A stretch of DNA of 64,000 bases from Desulfocorpusculum sp964414345 (lineage in GTDB: Bacteria; Desulfobacterota; Desulfocorpusculales; Desulfocorpusculum): positions 4,458 to 68,457 of the forward strand of contig CAYPWF010000012.1 in NCBI GenBank assembly GCA_964414345.1, in the 5' to 3' direction. The notes beneath the pieces are model-generated. The model saw only the letters and a program-made list of their open reading frames with translations. It made no database searches and was not told the origin of the DNA. A program made the translations under genes and the position numbers. This document shows positions 24,527 through 33,253 of the stretch, one piece after another. Within the stretch, counting starts at the first letter, position 1. Every line of letters begins with the position of its first letter.

Positions 24527-26467
24527 TTAGGCAACCAGTTTGGCCCGGCATATTACCCGGTGTCTCAACGTGCCGTATATGCAAGCCGCCAAGACGCAGA
24601 TGCCTGTCCAGATGGAGACCCCTTGGCTGGGATGGAGCATCACCACCAATGAGATAAAGCCAAAACCCAGCCGCGCAACAGCGTCCAGCGCCTTTTTGTC
24701 AGATATCCGCCCGAACATGGCAAAGCTTATCCCCCAGCAGGCCACAGCCACCAACATCATGTCCAAGACTTGTCCCCAGCCGGGGCTGGTGACTATTTGA
24801 GAACGCACGAAAATGGCGAAAGTCATGAGCGTGATGGGCAGGCACAGCTTTAGGGCCTCAAACATGGTCTGCACAAAAGAGGCCTCGGCTATCCTGGCGG
24901 ATACCGCGGCCGTGAGGGAAGTGGGAGGTGAGAGCTCACCCCACACGGCCAGCAGGAAGCAGAAAAAATGAGCTATCCACGGGTCTATACCCAGCTTACG
25001 CATGGGCTCCACTATGATCACGGCCAGGACTATGTAGGTGGCCGTGGGAGGAAGACCCAGGCCCACCAGCCAGCCGAATATCCAGGCCATGATCACCAGA
25101 GCAATGATGTGCCACTCCCCCACGCTGAGGAGCATTCCCCCCATCCTGTTTATGAAACCGGTGACAGTGAAAAGCCCCACCATTATCCCCAGGGTGCAAA
25201 GAAGAAGCGTCAAGAACGAGGTCATCTCAGCATGGGTTGTTATCATGGTCTTGATGTTTTCAAGAAGAGTATCTTTCTCAGTGGAAGGGTCTTTGCGTAC
25301 TTGTTTGAAAAAGAGGTAGAGCAGGATCAAAAGCAAGAACATGAATCCGCCTGTGTAGAGCCCGGCCAGCTGCTCTCCTATGTGCACAACACCCATGAGG
25401 AAGGTGAGAAAAATTATTCCTATAAAGAATACCCCTGTTTTCAGCTGCTCATACACGGGAATGGTGCTTTTCTCTATGGGTTCAGGGGGCATGAGCCTAG
25501 TGCTGATCAAGTAAAGGGACAAGGCCAGAGTGGAATAATAGGTAAAAGCCAAGGCAAATCCTCTTATCACCACACTCCAGTAAGACACCCCTAAGAACTC
25601 GGCCATGACGAAGCCCGCCACAGCCATCACAGGAGGCATGATAAGCCCTCCCATGGATGCAGAGGTCTCAACCGCCGCGGCTATCTCCCCAGGCATGCCG
25701 TATTTTTTCATAAGGGGAATAGTGAAAGCCCCCACCACAGTGGCGTTGGCGGCACCGCTGCCGCTTACCATTCCCACGGCTGAGGAGGCCAAAACAGCGG
25801 TCTGGGGAACCGTGGCCCTGGATTTACCGGCTATTTTCCTCATGAAGTGGACCATCGCCCCTTGGGCTCCGAACCCATTGGCAGCTGCAGCCAAAAGCAG
25901 AAAAGCTGCAATGGTTGTAAGGGCTATCTGGGCGTATTGTCCATAAATACCTGTGGAGAGTTCCACCGTGCTGGAGGTGATTATCCTGTAAAAGGTGGTC
26001 CCGGGATGCCAGAAAAAGTCAACAGGGCTGAGGTATCCCCAAAGAGTGTAAAAGACCATGACCACGTTTACCCAGTAGAGCTCCGGGTGCACCAGCCTGG
26101 AGAGCTCCATGACCAAGAGGAAAACCAGCAGGCCCATTATGAAATCCGTCCTGGTATAGGAGCCTTGCCGCCAGATGGCTATCTCTTCGTACTGGGCGGT
26201 GAAATGATAAAATGCAAACACGCACACGCCCAAATATACAATCAAGATCAGGTTGTTCAGCCAAGGAGGAAGCCTCTTGTACATGTAGCCCTCATCGTGC
26301 ATCCTCAGTATTTGCAACATGAGGGCTATGGGCACCAAGGAGGCCACAAGCTCGCTGGCACCCCCGAAACCCGTGTAGAAGTACCAGCAAAGCCAGATGA
26401 ACATGAAAACCGACAAACCGAATCTCAGGTTCTTGAGATTTGCATACTGCCGGATAAGTTCTTTCAC
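24527..26467 (-). CDS. TRAP transporter fused permease subunit
   Basis: A 646-residue TRAP permease with the small (DctQ) and large (DctM) membrane parts fused, as usual for TAXI-type systems. It imports a small organic acid with a sodium or proton gradient. About 16-18 hydrophobic segments are visible. The core motifs are SGSGAANATVVGAFTIPLMK, YGMPGEIAAAVETSASMGG and LIMPPVMAVAGFVMAEFLG, then GLGLPPTATYIVLAVIIVEP. The start is GTG with AAGGAGG upstream. It follows the TAXI binding-protein gene by 159 bases on the same strand. The substrate cannot be told from sequence; glutamate and C4-dicarboxylates are typical for characterised members. Confidence 0.92.
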   Translation of the reverse strand: MKELIRQYANLKNLRFGLSVFMFIWLCWYFYTGFGGASELVASLVPIALMLQILRMHDEGYMYKRLPPWLNNLILIVYLGVCVFAFYHFTAQYEEIAIWRQGSYTRTDFIMGLLVFLLVMELSRLVHPELYWVNVVMVFYTLWGYLSPVDFFWHPGTTFYRIITSSTVELSTGIYGQYAQIALTTIAAFLLLAAAANGFGAQGAMVHFMRKIAGKSRATVPQTAVLASSAVGMVSGSGAANATVVGAFTIPLMKKYGMPGEIAAAVETSASMGGLIMPPVMAVAGFVMAEFLGVSYWSVVIRGFALAFTYYSTLALSLYLISTRLMPPEPIEKSTIPVYEQLKTGVFFIGIIFLTFLMGVVHIGEQLAGLYTGGFMFLLLILLYLFFKQVRKDPSTEKDTLLENIKTMITTHAEMTSFLTLLLCTLGIMVGLFTVTGFINRMGGMLLSVGEWHIIALVIMAWIFGWLVGLGLPPTATYIVLAVIIVEPMRKLGIDPWIAHFFCFLLAVWGELSPPTSLTAAVSARIAEASFVQTMFEALKLCLPITLMTFAIFVRSQIVTSPGWGQVLDMMLVAVACWGISFAMFGRISDKKALDAVARLGFGFISLVVMLHPSQGVSIWTGICVLAACIYGTLRHRVICRAKLVA

Positions 26468-26626
26468 AGCTTCTGTCCTCCTTCACCCACAGAGCTTCCT
26501 CCCGGCCTTAGACCTGATCCCTAATCCGCCAGCAATTCCTTCACCCGCACACAAACCCATCCGGGATCCAAGAGCACGGGGCCGGGTAAAAGTTCCCCGG
26601 CCCCTTTTCAGTCAAATCCTCTCAAC

Positions 26627-27673
26627 TCACTTTCCGCCGGCCACCTTCCAAGTCTCTTTCCAGGCTTTGTGCTCTTTTAGGAATTTGGCCAGACCCGCAT
26701 GAACTGGCACTTTGGGGTTGGCATCTATTCCCTTGACCTGCATTCCCACAAAGTCCTTGGCCAAAGGCTCGAAACCAGGGTCTGCCTTGGCAAGATTCTC
26801 TTTTTCAGCGAAAAACTTAGTAAGCATCTTGTACACGATATCTTCAGGCATGTCGGGAAGCACGTTGTAAGCAAAAAGAAGTGGGACACCCAATATGGTC
26901 TTCACACCTACATCCTTTGTGAACACCTTGCTGGCGTCTATTTCCACGGGGGCAAGGTTGGCAGCGGTTAACTTCTTTATCTCCTCCTGGCTGGGGTTGA
27001 TTATCTTGATGTCCAGCTGAAGTTCTGTCTCACGCCAGTAGGAAGGCAAGGATCGGCCGGCCGTTGTGTAGCAGACCGCCCCCACTATGGTGCCTGCCTT
27101 GAGGGCATCCCCCTGAGCAGGCTCGCCTATCTGGACATGCTTGAACTCGTAGCCCAAGGCTTTGAAAATCCTTCTAAAATTCAGCCAGTTCATAAAGCCG
27201 GCCGGAGTGAAAAACACCGGCTTTCCGCTGAAATCCTTCCAGGATTTGAACTGGTCAGCCTTAGAGGCCAGAACCGCCATGAAAGACTCCATGGGATAGG
27301 CGTACCAGGTGTGGACCAGGAGGTCTTTCCCAGGTTTGTAGTCTTTGAAGGCACCGTCTTTTTCGTAAACGTCAGTCATCCCCACATCGGCCGTATAGGA
27401 AATCTCTGCATTGCCGTCCATGGCTGCTTTCATGGCCGCCGTTGTGGAGGGGTAAGGGTTGACAGTCACCGTGTACTCTCCCCCCAGGGCATCCTCCAGG
27501 ACCTTGACCATCTGGGCTGCCACCTTGTAACCATATGAGCCGGTGCTGGAAGTAGCCCAACGAATGGACTTCCTCTCAGCAGCCTCAAGCGAGGAAACTG
27601 TGCAAAAGGCTGAGAAAAGCAAAAGTGTCCCCAGAGCCACCCAAAAAGTTCCTATCCGCCTCGCGTAACCCAT
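26627..27673 (-). CDS. TAXI-family TRAP transporter solute-binding protein
   Basis: A 348-residue periplasmic binding protein. An N-terminal signal peptide (TFWVALGTLLLFSAF, cleavage near SSLEAAERK) precedes IRWATSSTGSYGYKVAAQMV, the TAXI sequence that names the family (here TSSTGSYGY), then VNPYPSTTAAMKAAMDGNAE and ISYTADVGMTDVYEKDG. It delivers substrate to the fused permease encoded next. The ATG at 27673 has CAGGAGG directly upstream; the longer frame from 27793 does not fit a signal peptide. A narrow organic-acid specificity is likely, but unidentified. Confidence 0.9.
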   Translation of the reverse strand: MGYARRIGTFWVALGTLLLFSAFCTVSSLEAAERKSIRWATSSTGSYGYKVAAQMVKVLEDALGGEYTVTVNPYPSTTAAMKAAMDGNAEISYTADVGMTDVYEKDGAFKDYKPGKDLLVHTWYAYPMESFMAVLASKADQFKSWKDFSGKPVFFTPAGFMNWLNFRRIFKALGYEFKHVQIGEPAQGDALKAGTIVGAVCYTTAGRSLPSYWRETELQLDIKIINPSQEEIKKLTAANLAPVEIDASKVFTKDVGVKTILGVPLLFAYNVLPDMPEDIVYKMLTKFFAEKENLAKADPGFEPLAKDFVGMQVKGIDANPKVPVHAGLAKFLKEHKAWKETWKVAGGK

Positions 27674-27988
27674 GATCTGCCTCCTGGAGATTTTTTTTGG
27701 GGGAGCTGCTACTTTCCACCAGAATCGGCGGATTCTGTGCAATCCCCTCTCTGCTCTTTGTTGACTCCCTCTTCGCCGCAAAAAAGCTACCACTCAGCTA
27801 TAGAGGGCTTAAGATATCTGCCCAACTTGAAGCTGTCTTCTCAAACCCCACATTCCGAGCCCGGACAAATGCAAAAAGGAGATTTTGGATATTCGCCACG
27901 AAACCTACCAAATATCTTCAACTGCGTCAATGGCAAAAAAAGATCCTCTGTCCGGGCGGGAAAAATCAACTCAGGGATTCTCCAAGAT
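27674..27988. other. Intergenic stretch, nothing recognised
   Basis: Upstream region of the TAXI gene. No open frame with protein character, no clear promoter pair and no hairpin stronger than expected by chance was found. Confidence 0.4.
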
Positions 27989-28150
27989 GACCCCGATTAT
28001 TCTCCAAAGCCCTTAACTTGGGGGGCTCAACCCCCCAAGCCCAGGGCCAGATCTGGAACCCATAAAACAGGGCGTTCTTGAGTAAAGAGCGGTTTGTCCT
28101 GACACATGCTTAAGACAGTCAGCATTACCCAGTTATTGTTAGCAACTCGG
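27989..28150 (-). repeat. Dispersed intergenic element, copy H
   Basis: Read on the plus strand in reverse order: ATTATTCTCCAAAGCCC, then hairpin 2 (CTTGGGGGGCT with CCCCCCAAG), then AATCTGG-like text, ACAGGGCG and a degraded hairpin 1 near 28119-28148. It is nearly identical to copy I over about 85 bases. It follows the diheme cytochrome gene in the same direction. Confidence 0.75.
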
Positions 28151-28252
28151 TTTGAGCCGGTCAAAGAGACGCTGAGAGGGGCCTCCCGGCCCATAGCCTG
28201 AATTGATCCAAGAAGGCATAGGGCTTGAGCCAAGGGGCCGCCTCCTCTTGAG

Positions 28253-29647
28253 TTAGAGAGAACGCAGAAATGCCACCAAGTCCTTCTTTTCTTGATCCGT
28301 CAGCTTCAGGCCCTGTATGAGGTTGAAAAATTCCACCGTGTCCTCAAGGGTTAGGAGGCGCCCGTCGTGAAGATAAGGAGGGGAGTCCTTAATGCCCCTG
28401 AGGGTGAAGGTCTTAATGGGACCGTCCGAGGAGGCCATTCTGCCGTTTACCATCTGCGGTTTGAAGAATCTCTCGGCCTTCAAGTCGTGCATAAGATTGT
28501 CGGTATAGTAGGGCGCCGGATGGCAGAGACCGCATTGGGCCTTGCCGAAGAATATGTCCTGGCCCCTAAGCTCTTCCGGGGAGGCCTTTGCCTGGTCGAG
28601 TTTTCCATAAATGTTTAATTTGGGAGCCGGCGGGAAGCCAAGCAGGGCTTGGAATTCAGCCATGAAGTGGACCTGGCTGCCCCTTTCCAGCACATTCACT
28701 CCCTTCTTGGTTGCTATGACAGGATCGCCGTCGAAGTAAGCCGCCCTCTGTTCGAACTCCGTGAAATCCTCGACAGACTTAAGGGCCCTCTGGGAGCCGA
28801 ACAAGCGCTGCACATTGACGCCTCGCAGGCTGGGGGTGTCTATCCTGTGGCGGAATTCCTGGGGCCTTATGTCCCCCACAAGGTGGGTGGCTGCGTCGGT
28901 ATGTCCATTGGCGTGGCAGTCGAAGCAGGCCACCCCTCTGCTGGGTTTCTCGGATCTCCTGTCCTCGGTCTGGTTAAATTGCTGCTGGGGGAAAGGAGTC
29001 ACCAGAAGCCTCAGGCCCTCGAGCTGTTTGGGGTTCAGAATCCCGTTGAAAAGCTCATAGTAGTTGTTGATGGTGACCAGCTTTCCCTGGGACACATCCC
29101 CCAGATCAGGCCTGGTGGTGAGATAGATGGGTGCCGGGAATTCGGGAAGAAAATGATCGGGTAGGTCAAAGTCCAGGTCGAACCTTGTCAAATCCCTCTC
29201 TTCTTGTCGGTTCAACTCATCGATCACAAACTTGGGGAAAACCATGCCGCCTTCGGCGTGATTGGGATGGGGCAAAGGGAGAAACCCCTTGGGCCAGAGA
29301 TTCTTTTCCTTTATCTCCTCAGAGCTCATGGATGCCAGCTGTTCCCAGGTCACCCCCTGAGGGAGTTTCACCCTCACACCTTCCTGCACAGGCTTGCCGC
29401 GGGACATGGTCACACCCTTGGCAGGGCGGTTTGCCAGGTCGTATCGCTCCTGAAGCAAATCCATCTGTTTTTTCATGACCTCAGGCTTTTCAGCCTTCAT
29501 CTTGGCCATGGTCTTCTCGAAAGGAACTTGAATATCCACAGGGGCATAACTGCTCTTTCTGGGCTCCTGGGCCGCGGTCGCTGCGAGCCCCGGTAAGAGC
29601 CCAAGACATGTAACAATTGAAATAGCCGTCTTGCACAAGCAGTTCAT
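28253..29647 (-). CDS. Diheme c-type cytochrome, cytochrome c peroxidase/MauG-like
   Basis: A 464-residue secreted protein with an N-terminal signal peptide (KTAISIVTCLGLLPGLAATAA) and two haem c motifs, CFDCH (in SRGVACFDCHANGHTDAATH) and CGLCH (in GKAQCGLCHPAPYYTDNLMH). The C-terminal IKTFTLRGIKDSPPYLHDGR and LLTLEDTVEFFNLIQGL are typical of bacterial cytochrome c peroxidases and MauG-type proteins. These reduce peroxide or carry out oxidative chemistry in the periplasm. It is longer than classical peroxidases, with about 200 extra N-terminal residues of unknown role. GAGGAGGGATC precedes the ATG at 29647. No partner genes are adjacent. Confidence 0.85.
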   Translation of the reverse strand: MNCLCKTAISIVTCLGLLPGLAATAAQEPRKSSYAPVDIQVPFEKTMAKMKAEKPEVMKKQMDLLQERYDLANRPAKGVTMSRGKPVQEGVRVKLPQGVTWEQLASMSSEEIKEKNLWPKGFLPLPHPNHAEGGMVFPKFVIDELNRQEERDLTRFDLDFDLPDHFLPEFPAPIYLTTRPDLGDVSQGKLVTINNYYELFNGILNPKQLEGLRLLVTPFPQQQFNQTEDRRSEKPSRGVACFDCHANGHTDAATHLVGDIRPQEFRHRIDTPSLRGVNVQRLFGSQRALKSVEDFTEFEQRAAYFDGDPVIATKKGVNVLERGSQVHFMAEFQALLGFPPAPKLNIYGKLDQAKASPEELRGQDIFFGKAQCGLCHPAPYYTDNLMHDLKAERFFKPQMVNGRMASSDGPIKTFTLRGIKDSPPYLHDGRLLTLEDTVEFFNLIQGLKLTDQEKKDLVAFLRSL

Positions 29648-30043
29648 GGAAGATCCCTCCTCATCGGCGCAGGCCGTTTCTATGAACCCAGAGATTTTTC
29701 GTAGGACAATAATTGAAGCCCTCACACACCCCTCATAAATAAGGTCTCTTTACCTTTCACCCGAGGATCACCCCCTTTCTGAACCGGTGTTCTCTCCAAT
29801 GACACCTCTGGAGGTCCCTTTCCCTCCATGACTAAGAACCATTTGGCTACACTCGGCTTCAACTGCTCAATAGAGGGTTTTACCCATATTGGCAACCCAC
29901 TGCTGCCTTTTCCTCTCCCAAGGCTACAGTATAGACCCCATGGGCTTTGGCCAGCAGGCTCCCCAAGGCTTCCTTGCAAAAAAATTTCATCGAACCTTTT
30001 CTGGAATTATAAAAGGCAAGGGGTGTTGAGCCCACCTGAAACC
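29648..30043. other. Intergenic stretch, no gene supported
   Basis: An 85-codon minus frame here (29722-29979) shows no family pattern or ribosome site. The segment also lacks a convincing promoter or terminator. Confidence 0.4.
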
Positions 30044-30200
30044 TGAGCCGAATAGATCTCCAAAGCCCCTAACTTGGGGGGCTTAAGCCCCCAAGCCCAG
30101 GGCCAAATCTGGAACCCATAAAACAGGGCGTTCTGGAGTACAGACCGGTTTGCTGAAAATAGACAGCACCAACCAAATGATTGTGAGTAATGCAGGTCAG
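30044..30200 (-). repeat. Dispersed intergenic element, copy I
   Basis: Minus orientation. Hairpin 2 is CTTGGGGGGCTTAAGCCCCCAAG on the plus strand. At the far end GCATTA can pair with TGGTGC with G-U pairs, a weakened hairpin 1. It follows the aminotransferase gene in the same direction. Confidence 0.75.
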
Positions 30201-30240
30201 GCCCAAAAAAGGTATAGGAAGGTCTTGATCTTAGTTCCCT

Positions 30241-31410
30241 TCACAGCCTGGATTTCAGTAGGGCCAGACGAGAAGCGGCTTGATCCAGAGTCTCCTGCTT
30301 TTTGCAGAAGCAGAATCGCACCTGCTGGGAGCCCCTTTCAGGCTCTGAATAGAAGCTGCTTCCCGGAACTGCTGCAACGCCTATCTCCTCTACCAGGAAC
30401 TTGCAAAAGGCAACATCATCCTGGAATCCGAAGTTTGTGATGTCGGTCATAATGTAGTAGGCCCCCTGGGGCCTGAAAGTGTGAAAGCCGGCTTGGGCCA
30501 GAGCTTCCAGGAGGATGTCTCTTCGGGCCGCATATCCTGCGGCCAGCTCCTTGTAATAAATTTCCGGGAAACCCATGGCCACAACTCCTGCCTCCTGCAG
30601 AGGGGCTGCAGCCCCAACTGTCAGAAAATCATGTACTTTCCTGACTGCTGAGGTCAGCTCCTGGCAGGCAAGCACGTACCCTATGCGCCAGCCTGTAACG
30701 CTGTAAGTCTTTGAAAGACCGTTTATGACAATCGTTCGCTCTCTCATTTCGGGCAGGGAGGCTATGCAGAGATGCTCAGCCCCGTCATATAGAATGTGCT
30801 CGTAGATTTCGTCTGTAATGACCAGAGCATCCCACCTTCGGCAAAGCCCTGCCAAAAACTCCAGTTCTTCCTTGGAAAACACCTTGCCTGTGGGGTTGTG
30901 GGGGGTGTTGAGTATCAGGGCCCGGGTGTTCTGGTTAAAGGCCGCCTCCATCTCGTCCTTGTCAAAATTCCAGTCGGGAGGATTCAGGGGCACGTACCTG
31001 GGCCGAGCCCCGCACAAGATGGCGTCGGGTCCGTAGTTTTCATAGAAGGGCTCAAGCACCACCACCTCTTCACCCGGATTCACCACGGCCAGCATGGAGG
31101 CGATCATGGCCTCTGTAGAACCGCAGGTAACAGTTATTTCAGTCTCCGGATCGTACCTCAGGCCCAGATATTGCTCCACCTTTTTTGAAATGGCATTTCT
31201 GAAGGCTGTTGAACCCCAGGTTATGGCGTACTGGTTGAGGTCGGCGTCTATGGCTGCCTTGGCGGCTTCTTTGAGGGGTGCTGGGGCCGGAAAGTCCGGG
31301 AATCCCTGCGCCAGGTTCACCCCGTTGTGCCGGATGCAAAGACGCGTCATGTCTCTAATCACCGATTCGGTAAACTGCCTCGCCTTGTAAGAGACTCCTC
31401 TCTGGTTCAT
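30241..31410 (-). CDS. PLP-dependent aminotransferase, class I/II
   Basis: A 389-residue fold-type I aminotransferase. The residues expected in the family are visible: GVNLAQGFPDFPAPAPL, the glycine-rich VTCGSTEAMIASMLAVV, LNTPHNPTGKVFSKEELEFL, VITDEIYEHILYD with the PLP-contacting Asp and Tyr, the Schiff-base Lys in VINGLSKTYSVTGWRIGYVL, and a C-terminal RFCFCK region with the carboxylate-binding Arg. It resembles aspartate/kynurenine aminotransferase-like enzymes. Transcribed alone; the gap to the kinase-like gene is 193 bases. The amino donor cannot be assigned. Confidence 0.9.
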   Translation of the reverse strand: MNQRGVSYKARQFTESVIRDMTRLCIRHNGVNLAQGFPDFPAPAPLKEAAKAAIDADLNQYAITWGSTAFRNAISKKVEQYLGLRYDPETEITVTCGSTEAMIASMLAVVNPGEEVVVLEPFYENYGPDAILCGARPRYVPLNPPDWNFDKDEMEAAFNQNTRALILNTPHNPTGKVFSKEELEFLAGLCRRWDALVITDEIYEHILYDGAEHLCIASLPEMRERTIVINGLSKTYSVTGWRIGYVLACQELTSAVRKVHDFLTVGAAAPLQEAGVVAMGFPEIYYKELAAGYAARRDILLEALAQAGFHTFRPQGAYYIMTDITNFGFQDDVAFCKFLVEEIGVAAVPGSSFYSEPERGSQQVRFCFCKKQETLDQAASRLALLKSRL

Positions 31411-31603
31411 TTTGCCGGAGCTCCCGCCTGGGAAAAAAATAGTTTCACTGCCGCAGTACCCTTACGCAAAAGTGGCCTCCCCGGCAGTGGAGTTTCAAGG
31501 GTAACATCCGGCAGGCTGCAGATCAACAGAGCCTTGGAGCTTTCTCATGACAAGGGAAATGCGTTTTGTTGGAGAAAGGGAACTCTCCGGGGTTGAGGTG
31601 CAG

Positions 31604-32467
31604 TCAGGGTCGAGTCCTTACCACTTCCTCCAGAGCTTTAGGAATCTCTTCTATGATCCGGCCTATTTGGGTTGCAGGGGTGGGATCCGCCAGCTTTCCC
31701 GCAAGCCTGTTGGCCCTGGCCGCCCACTCACAAGCCCTTGCCACCTCCATTCCAGAGGCAATTAGAGCTGCGGCCATACCCGTCACTGTATCCCCTGTGC
31801 CTCCTATGGCCTCCATAGCCTCTACAACCGGCTCCTGGATGACGGATAGGACCCCTTCCCTTGCAGCAACGTAGTCGGAAACTCCCTTGACCAAGAGCCA
31901 ACGAGATGCGTCCTCGTTCTTGTAGGCCCTTGCTATTAGCTCAGGGACACGATTCTCCTCTTTCAGGAGAAAGCCTCTGGTGTAAAAAGGATGGGGAGCC
32001 TGCTCATCGGCCAGGAAGGCCAGCTCCCCCACATCCGGAGTGAAAAGATCGTAAGACTGGGCCTGGCCGCTCATCTTAGCCACGTACATGTAGCCGGCAT
32101 CGGCTATCAGCAGAGGTCTTGGCTCAAGGGCATCCAGCGCCAAAAGCACCCTGTTGTGCCAGTCCACATCAGGCAGAATATAATGAAAAGCTATGATCCT
32201 TGCACCCCAAGAGCCGATTTTTTGAGCCAGATGGGAGTAAAGTTTTAGGCTCCCCTCCCCTGTGCCTATGTCTCCGGCCAGGCAGGCATAAGGTGGACTG
32301 TCACCTAGCAGGGAGGCGGTTTTGGCAGCAGCAGCCAGCAGGGCAGTGGTGCCTCTGCCCACAGCAATCTCTTGCCCTGCAAGAAAGAGTTTTTCTTGGT
32401 TCAGGGATACATGACCCTCCAGCACCTGAGAGAGACGCTCCGGGACGGTTCCGACTACTGCAAGCAC
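31604..32467 (-). CDS. Ribokinase-fold/NAD(P)H-hydrate dehydratase-like protein in selenium cluster
   Basis: A 287-residue protein of the ribokinase/YjeF C-terminal superfamily. The anion-hole and catalytic-base motif is VEAMEAIGGTGDTVTGMAAA near residue 230, with LIADAGYMYVAKM and DLFTPDVGELAFLADEQAP upstream. Its GTG start overlaps the DUF3343 gene by 13 bases, with AGGAGG ten bases before it, so it is the last gene of the yedE operon. Members act on NADHX, hydroxymethylpyrimidine or sugars. Neither the substrate nor any link to selenium chemistry is known; the link is only through operon position. Confidence 0.65.
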   Translation of the reverse strand: MLAVVGTVPERLSQVLEGHVSLNQEKLFLAGQEIAVGRGTTALLAAAAKTASLLGDSPPYACLAGDIGTGEGSLKLYSHLAQKIGSWGARIIAFHYILPDVDWHNRVLLALDALEPRPLLIADAGYMYVAKMSGQAQSYDLFTPDVGELAFLADEQAPHPFYTRGFLLKEENRVPELIARAYKNEDASRWLLVKGVSDYVAAREGVLSVIQEPVVEAMEAIGGTGDTVTGMAAALIASGMEVARACEWAARANRLAGKLADPTPATQIGRIIEEIPKALEEVVRTRP

Positions 32468-33018
32468 CTTCTCATCGCCTCCTCAAAAGCCATCTGCAAG
32501 GCATATCCGCACAAGGTGTGGCCTAGCTCGAGGGGTTGGGGGGCTTCCCTGAGGTTCTGCCCTACAAGTTCTTGGGCCAGGTAAGGAACATCCGGGCATC
32601 CCCCCCCAGACACGTTCACGATTAGTCCGGTGCCTCTTTCCACTGTCAATTTCATGTTGGCGGCCCTCACCATGAGATAAGCACCCAGCTCCTTAACATG
32701 GTACAGGCCCACAGGAGTTAGCAGCGGACTGTCTACAGGAACCACCTCCAAGGGCTCCAGTCCAACATCCCCAAGGATCCTTTTCACCTCAAGCTGCTCC
32801 ATCAATGCAAACTCTATTACCATGTCACAGCCTGTTTGTATCTGGGGAGGCGGCCCCATCACCCTTACCTTTTTCCCTTTTGCGCGAAGAACTCTCTCGG
32901 CCCGGATCACCTCACCTGTGCTGCGAAACACCAAGATGCCTTTCCCCTGCCGCCCCTCGGCCGAGGGTTTGGGAGACTTCTCGGTATCTCTTCTGAATCT
33001 CTTTAGAAAAGACTTCAA
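32455..33018 (-). CDS. DUF3343 (Se/S carrier-like) two-part protein
   Basis: A 187-residue protein. The N-terminal half (about 27-95: GILVFRSTGEVIRAERVLRA, then RVMGPPPQIQTGCDMVIEF) fits DUF3343, the putative selenium/sulfur carrier family with a conserved Cys. The C-terminal half holds VERGTGLIVNVSGGGCPDVP, with another exposed Cys, and CGYALQMAFEEAMRR. It starts with TTG that overlaps the TusA-like stop (TTGA), so it is translationally coupled. The neighbours TusA and YedE support a role in passing reduced selenium or sulfur in the cytosol. Mechanism not established. Confidence 0.75.
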   Translation of the reverse strand: MKSFLKRFRRDTEKSPKPSAEGRQGKGILVFRSTGEVIRAERVLRAKGKKVRVMGPPPQIQTGCDMVIEFALMEQLEVKRILGDVGLEPLEVVPVDSPLLTPVGLYHVKELGAYLMVRAANMKLTVERGTGLIVNVSGGGCPDVPYLAQELVGQNLREAPQPLELGHTLCGYALQMAFEEAMRRCLQ

Positions 33019-33239
33019 GCCTCTTTCTCCAGAAGGATCTTATAGCCTTGATCGGTCTGTTCCTCCTTGGATACCCGCCATCCTTCCATAGCTGCGGCCC
33101 TTGCCACATTCTCACGGCTGGTGCTGGTGTCCACCAAGACCTCCAGAGAGCCCCGGACCATTTTCTTCATGTTCTCCATGACCAGAAGGACCGGCTGGGG
33201 GCAGGAAAGTCCCCTGGCGTCTATTGTCTTGTCGGGCAT
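33015..33239 (-). CDS. TusA/SirA-family sulfurtransferase (YedF-like)
   Basis: A 74-residue protein with the family motif DARGLSCPQPVLLVMENMKK, whose Cys13 carries persulfide or perselenide. It is the single-domain form, without the DsrE-like tail found in full YedF. AAAGGAGG precedes the ATG. It begins 14 bases after yedE ends and overlaps the DUF3343 gene. In selenium clusters such proteins are thought to bind or relay selenium; in others they relay sulfur for tRNA thiolation. The operon favours selenium here. Confidence 0.85.
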   Translation of the reverse strand: MPDKTIDARGLSCPQPVLLVMENMKKMVRGSLEVLVDTSTSRENVARAAAMEGWRVSKEEQTDQGYKILLEKEA

Positions 33240-33253
33240 CTCAGAACCTCCTT

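Noticed and set aside
29722..29979. Small gene upstream of the diheme cytochrome
   Set aside because: No ribosome site, no family pattern and proline/glycine-rich low-information sequence.
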